In this document: positions 61,894 through 64,000 of the stretch, piece by piece | Numbering within the stretch: the first letter of the stretch is position 1 | Layout of the letters: every line of letters begins with the position of its first letter | Origin: Eonycteris spelaea | Taxonomy: Eukaryota; Chordata; Mammalia; Chiroptera; Pteropodidae | NCBI GenBank assembly: GCA_003508835.1 | Contig: PUFA01000062.1 | Coordinates: forward strand, 5,115,001 to 5,179,000 | Length of the DNA stretch: 64,000 bases | Direction: 5' to 3' | The notes under the pieces: model-generated | The model's input: the letters and a program-made list of their open reading frames with translations, nothing else | The model's database searches: none | Told to the model about the DNA's origin: nothing | Made by a program: the position numbers and the translations under genes

Positions 61894-64000
61894 AGATATG
61901 TGTCTACACTTTCATAAATTTTTCTATCATCCCTTTCTATGGTGAAATTCCATTTTTTTCTTCATCTGTCTTAAAGCGTGGCACCTCCAGTGTTGCAGAC
62001 GTGGGCACTAAATCTACAATTGAATCATGTAACTAGAATTTCGTCCCAACTTTAATCAAGGCGCTATTCCTTATCAGTTTTATATGTAACCCAAGGGTCA
62101 CCTTCTCTAAGATACATGGTAAGCAGAGAGGGCATTTCATGTGCACTGTTGAGATGTTATCTTGTTCTTTATATCTCATGTTCTTTTTGCAGACCTCAAT
62201 GCTGCTAGGACTACTTACATTGATCTATTAGAAGCTGGAATTCTCCAACTATTGACTGCTTGATGTAACTATCCTTACTCTGGCTTCAGGAGAGGGATTA
62301 TATAACAAAAAGCCACAATTCTTTTTATTGCCTTATAACTTTCTTCCTGCTGGACCCCCCCTATCTCCTCACTGTTTTTACAGTTTTCATCAACTTTACC
62401 CATGGAATGGGGATGATTAATGGAAATTAGAACATAGACAAAAGCAGATATAAAATTGTTGTTATGACTGCCCTTCTACTTCAGGTGAATAGAGCTAAGA
62501 AATTTTCATTTTCCAGCTTTGCTCTGTGACTCAATGCCTGCCCTTTGACATTTGGTAGAACTCTTCAAAAGCCTACAGCTTGACTCTCTACCTGTCTCCA
62601 CCCAACCCCACCCAATAAGGGTTTGGTCCCTTTAGAATTCACCTTCCTTTCTACACAAGAAAGTCTTTGAAATGCATGAATTCTATAGGAACCTGAAATA
62701 ATTCTGTTTAACACAGAGAGGGAATATGATATGAAGTGGTGAAGTTCTAGCAGAAGAGTCTAGGTAAGCTTTTCTACTTCAATTTTGGATCTTTTTTAGG
62801 TCTTTCTGCTAATACAAAGTATTGCTCTGCTCCTTTATTCTTCACGATAGTCAAGTGGACAACTAATGGATTAAACACACACACGAACCCATACACATTC
62901 ACACACACAGACACCTTCCCCAAATATAAAAGAGATTTTATTTGAAGAGCGGTAGAGAGATCCATACTAAAAAACAATGTCTTTCTCTAAAATATAACTG
63001 AACTTGCAGATTCCCATTCCTACAATCTTCCTATGACCATTTTGTACTCAGAGGACAGTCTCGCATAGGGAATGGGTCTGTCGCCATGCTCTATTCAGAG
63101 TAATAGGCTTATGGGTCACCTGCCACTTGATGACTGCTTCCTGGCTCTCTTGGCATGGTCTTGAAATTATAGTTTTCTCTAGCTTGTGCCATCTCAACAT
63201 CTGAATTAAGGTGTCACCTGCAATAATCTCTTGAGATGGAAAGGAGAAAAATAAGGTCAGTTTTCTGTCTATTCAAGCAAATCTCCTAGAAGTCAGGATA
63301 GGGGGATACTTTCAGTTGCTGTTTAAAATCTACTGATCGAAATGATTTATAAGAAATCCTTTTGATATGTATATATAATTTTATGATTCTAAGTAATATT
63401 ACAAGAATGTTATATCTTATTTTAACTCTTATTTAAACATGTGAATTTAATTTTGAACCAAAACCGTTTCAATGCATTTTGTTTCTAATTTATAAGTATT
63501 TCATTGGATACCTATATTCATAAATTTTTAATAATATCCAGCTTCTTACTGTTCTAGTAATTAGCTGTCTAGCTGTCTAAGTTGACTGCAGTTTGATTTT
63601 GCCTCAACAAATACTGTATTAAAAGTGTTATTTACTATGCCGGCAACTTTCTTATGCCTTAAATATATAGTCATTCCATCCTTCAGAAGACCAAAAAATT
63701 GTTTGATCCTCATAATGTAGTACTACCACAATTTAAATTCAAGAGTAACTTTAGCATCCAGATTGCCACTTTTATTTGTTACCAGTACTGCACATGTCTT
63801 GCATAAAAAACCACCCTATTATCTAGCATTGGCAATTTCATACTCTGGTATCTGCCAGAAATGAAATTCCCTGTTTCATATTGATATTCTTGGTATTTGA
63901 GTCCTATGCTCCAGCCTTACGGAAGCATTTTGGATTCCCAGGATACAGGCTGCTTTCTTATATCATCATGACATTCACACACTGCTCCCTTAGACTAGAT
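61894..64000. other. Unique AT-rich sequence with a CA-rich tract
   Basis: An imperfect CA repeat lies at 62875-62914. The 67-codon antisense frame over it (62774-62977) is not supported. No other element was recognised to the end of the window. Confidence 0.45.

Overview
This is AT-rich mammalian genomic DNA with no recognisable protein-coding exon or functional RNA gene. I read it as an intergenic stretch or a very long intron. All open frames are short (the longest is 161 codons) and the longest ones fall inside repeats or are antisense to them. What can be annotated is a layered record of retrotransposons and old DNA transposons: ancient L2 and MIR, MaLR-type (MLT1-like) LTRs, hAT-type elements (MER20, MER1-like, MER5-like), several L1 3' ends and one nearly full-length L1.

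Organism. MIR, L2, MLT1 and MER20 place the source among placental mammals. Two features point to a bat. The L1 3' end at 7312-7608 has a tail of the kind I associate with bat L1s. More telling, a short SINE at 28244-28378 begins with the 3' half of 5S rRNA (39 of 45 bases match, by eye). 5S-derived SINEs (the MEG families) are known from fruit bats (Pteropodidae), so a pteropodid is the best guess. This is inference from remembered families, not from a search.

Layout. 1-16 kb: unique sequence with an LTR-like element (985-1670), two MLT1-like LTRs (5127-5505, 13129-13588), several MIRs, an L1 tail and a GC-richer unclassified block (14771-15190). 16-28 kb: L2 pieces on both strands, an L1 3'UTR fragment, a MER20 and a long featureless stretch. 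28-30 kb: an L1 fragment, the 5S-derived SINE with a 12-bp target-site duplication, an isolated CpG-rich patch (29438-29611) and a TA microsatellite. 30-43 kb: L1 3'UTR fragments, a 730-bp antisense L2, a MER1-like hAT element and another MLT1-like LTR. 43.7-45.0 kb: a sense L2 interrupted by a twin-primed (5'-inverted) L1 and locally expanded into a CTC microsatellite. 45-55 kb: L2, MIR and MER5-like debris in mostly unique DNA. 55.1-61.8 kb: an almost complete antisense L1 with recognisable 3'UTR, ORF2 (mutated endonuclease and reverse transcriptase), ORF1 region and 5' end. It carries two later L1 insertions, one of them only 47 bp long. 61.8-64 kb: an L2 tail and unique sequence.

I found no new gene system. 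The items worth a second look are the truncated 5S SINE, the nested and twin-primed L1 insertions with readable target-site duplications, the duplicated L1 segment at 55.0 kb, and the orphan CpG-rich patch.
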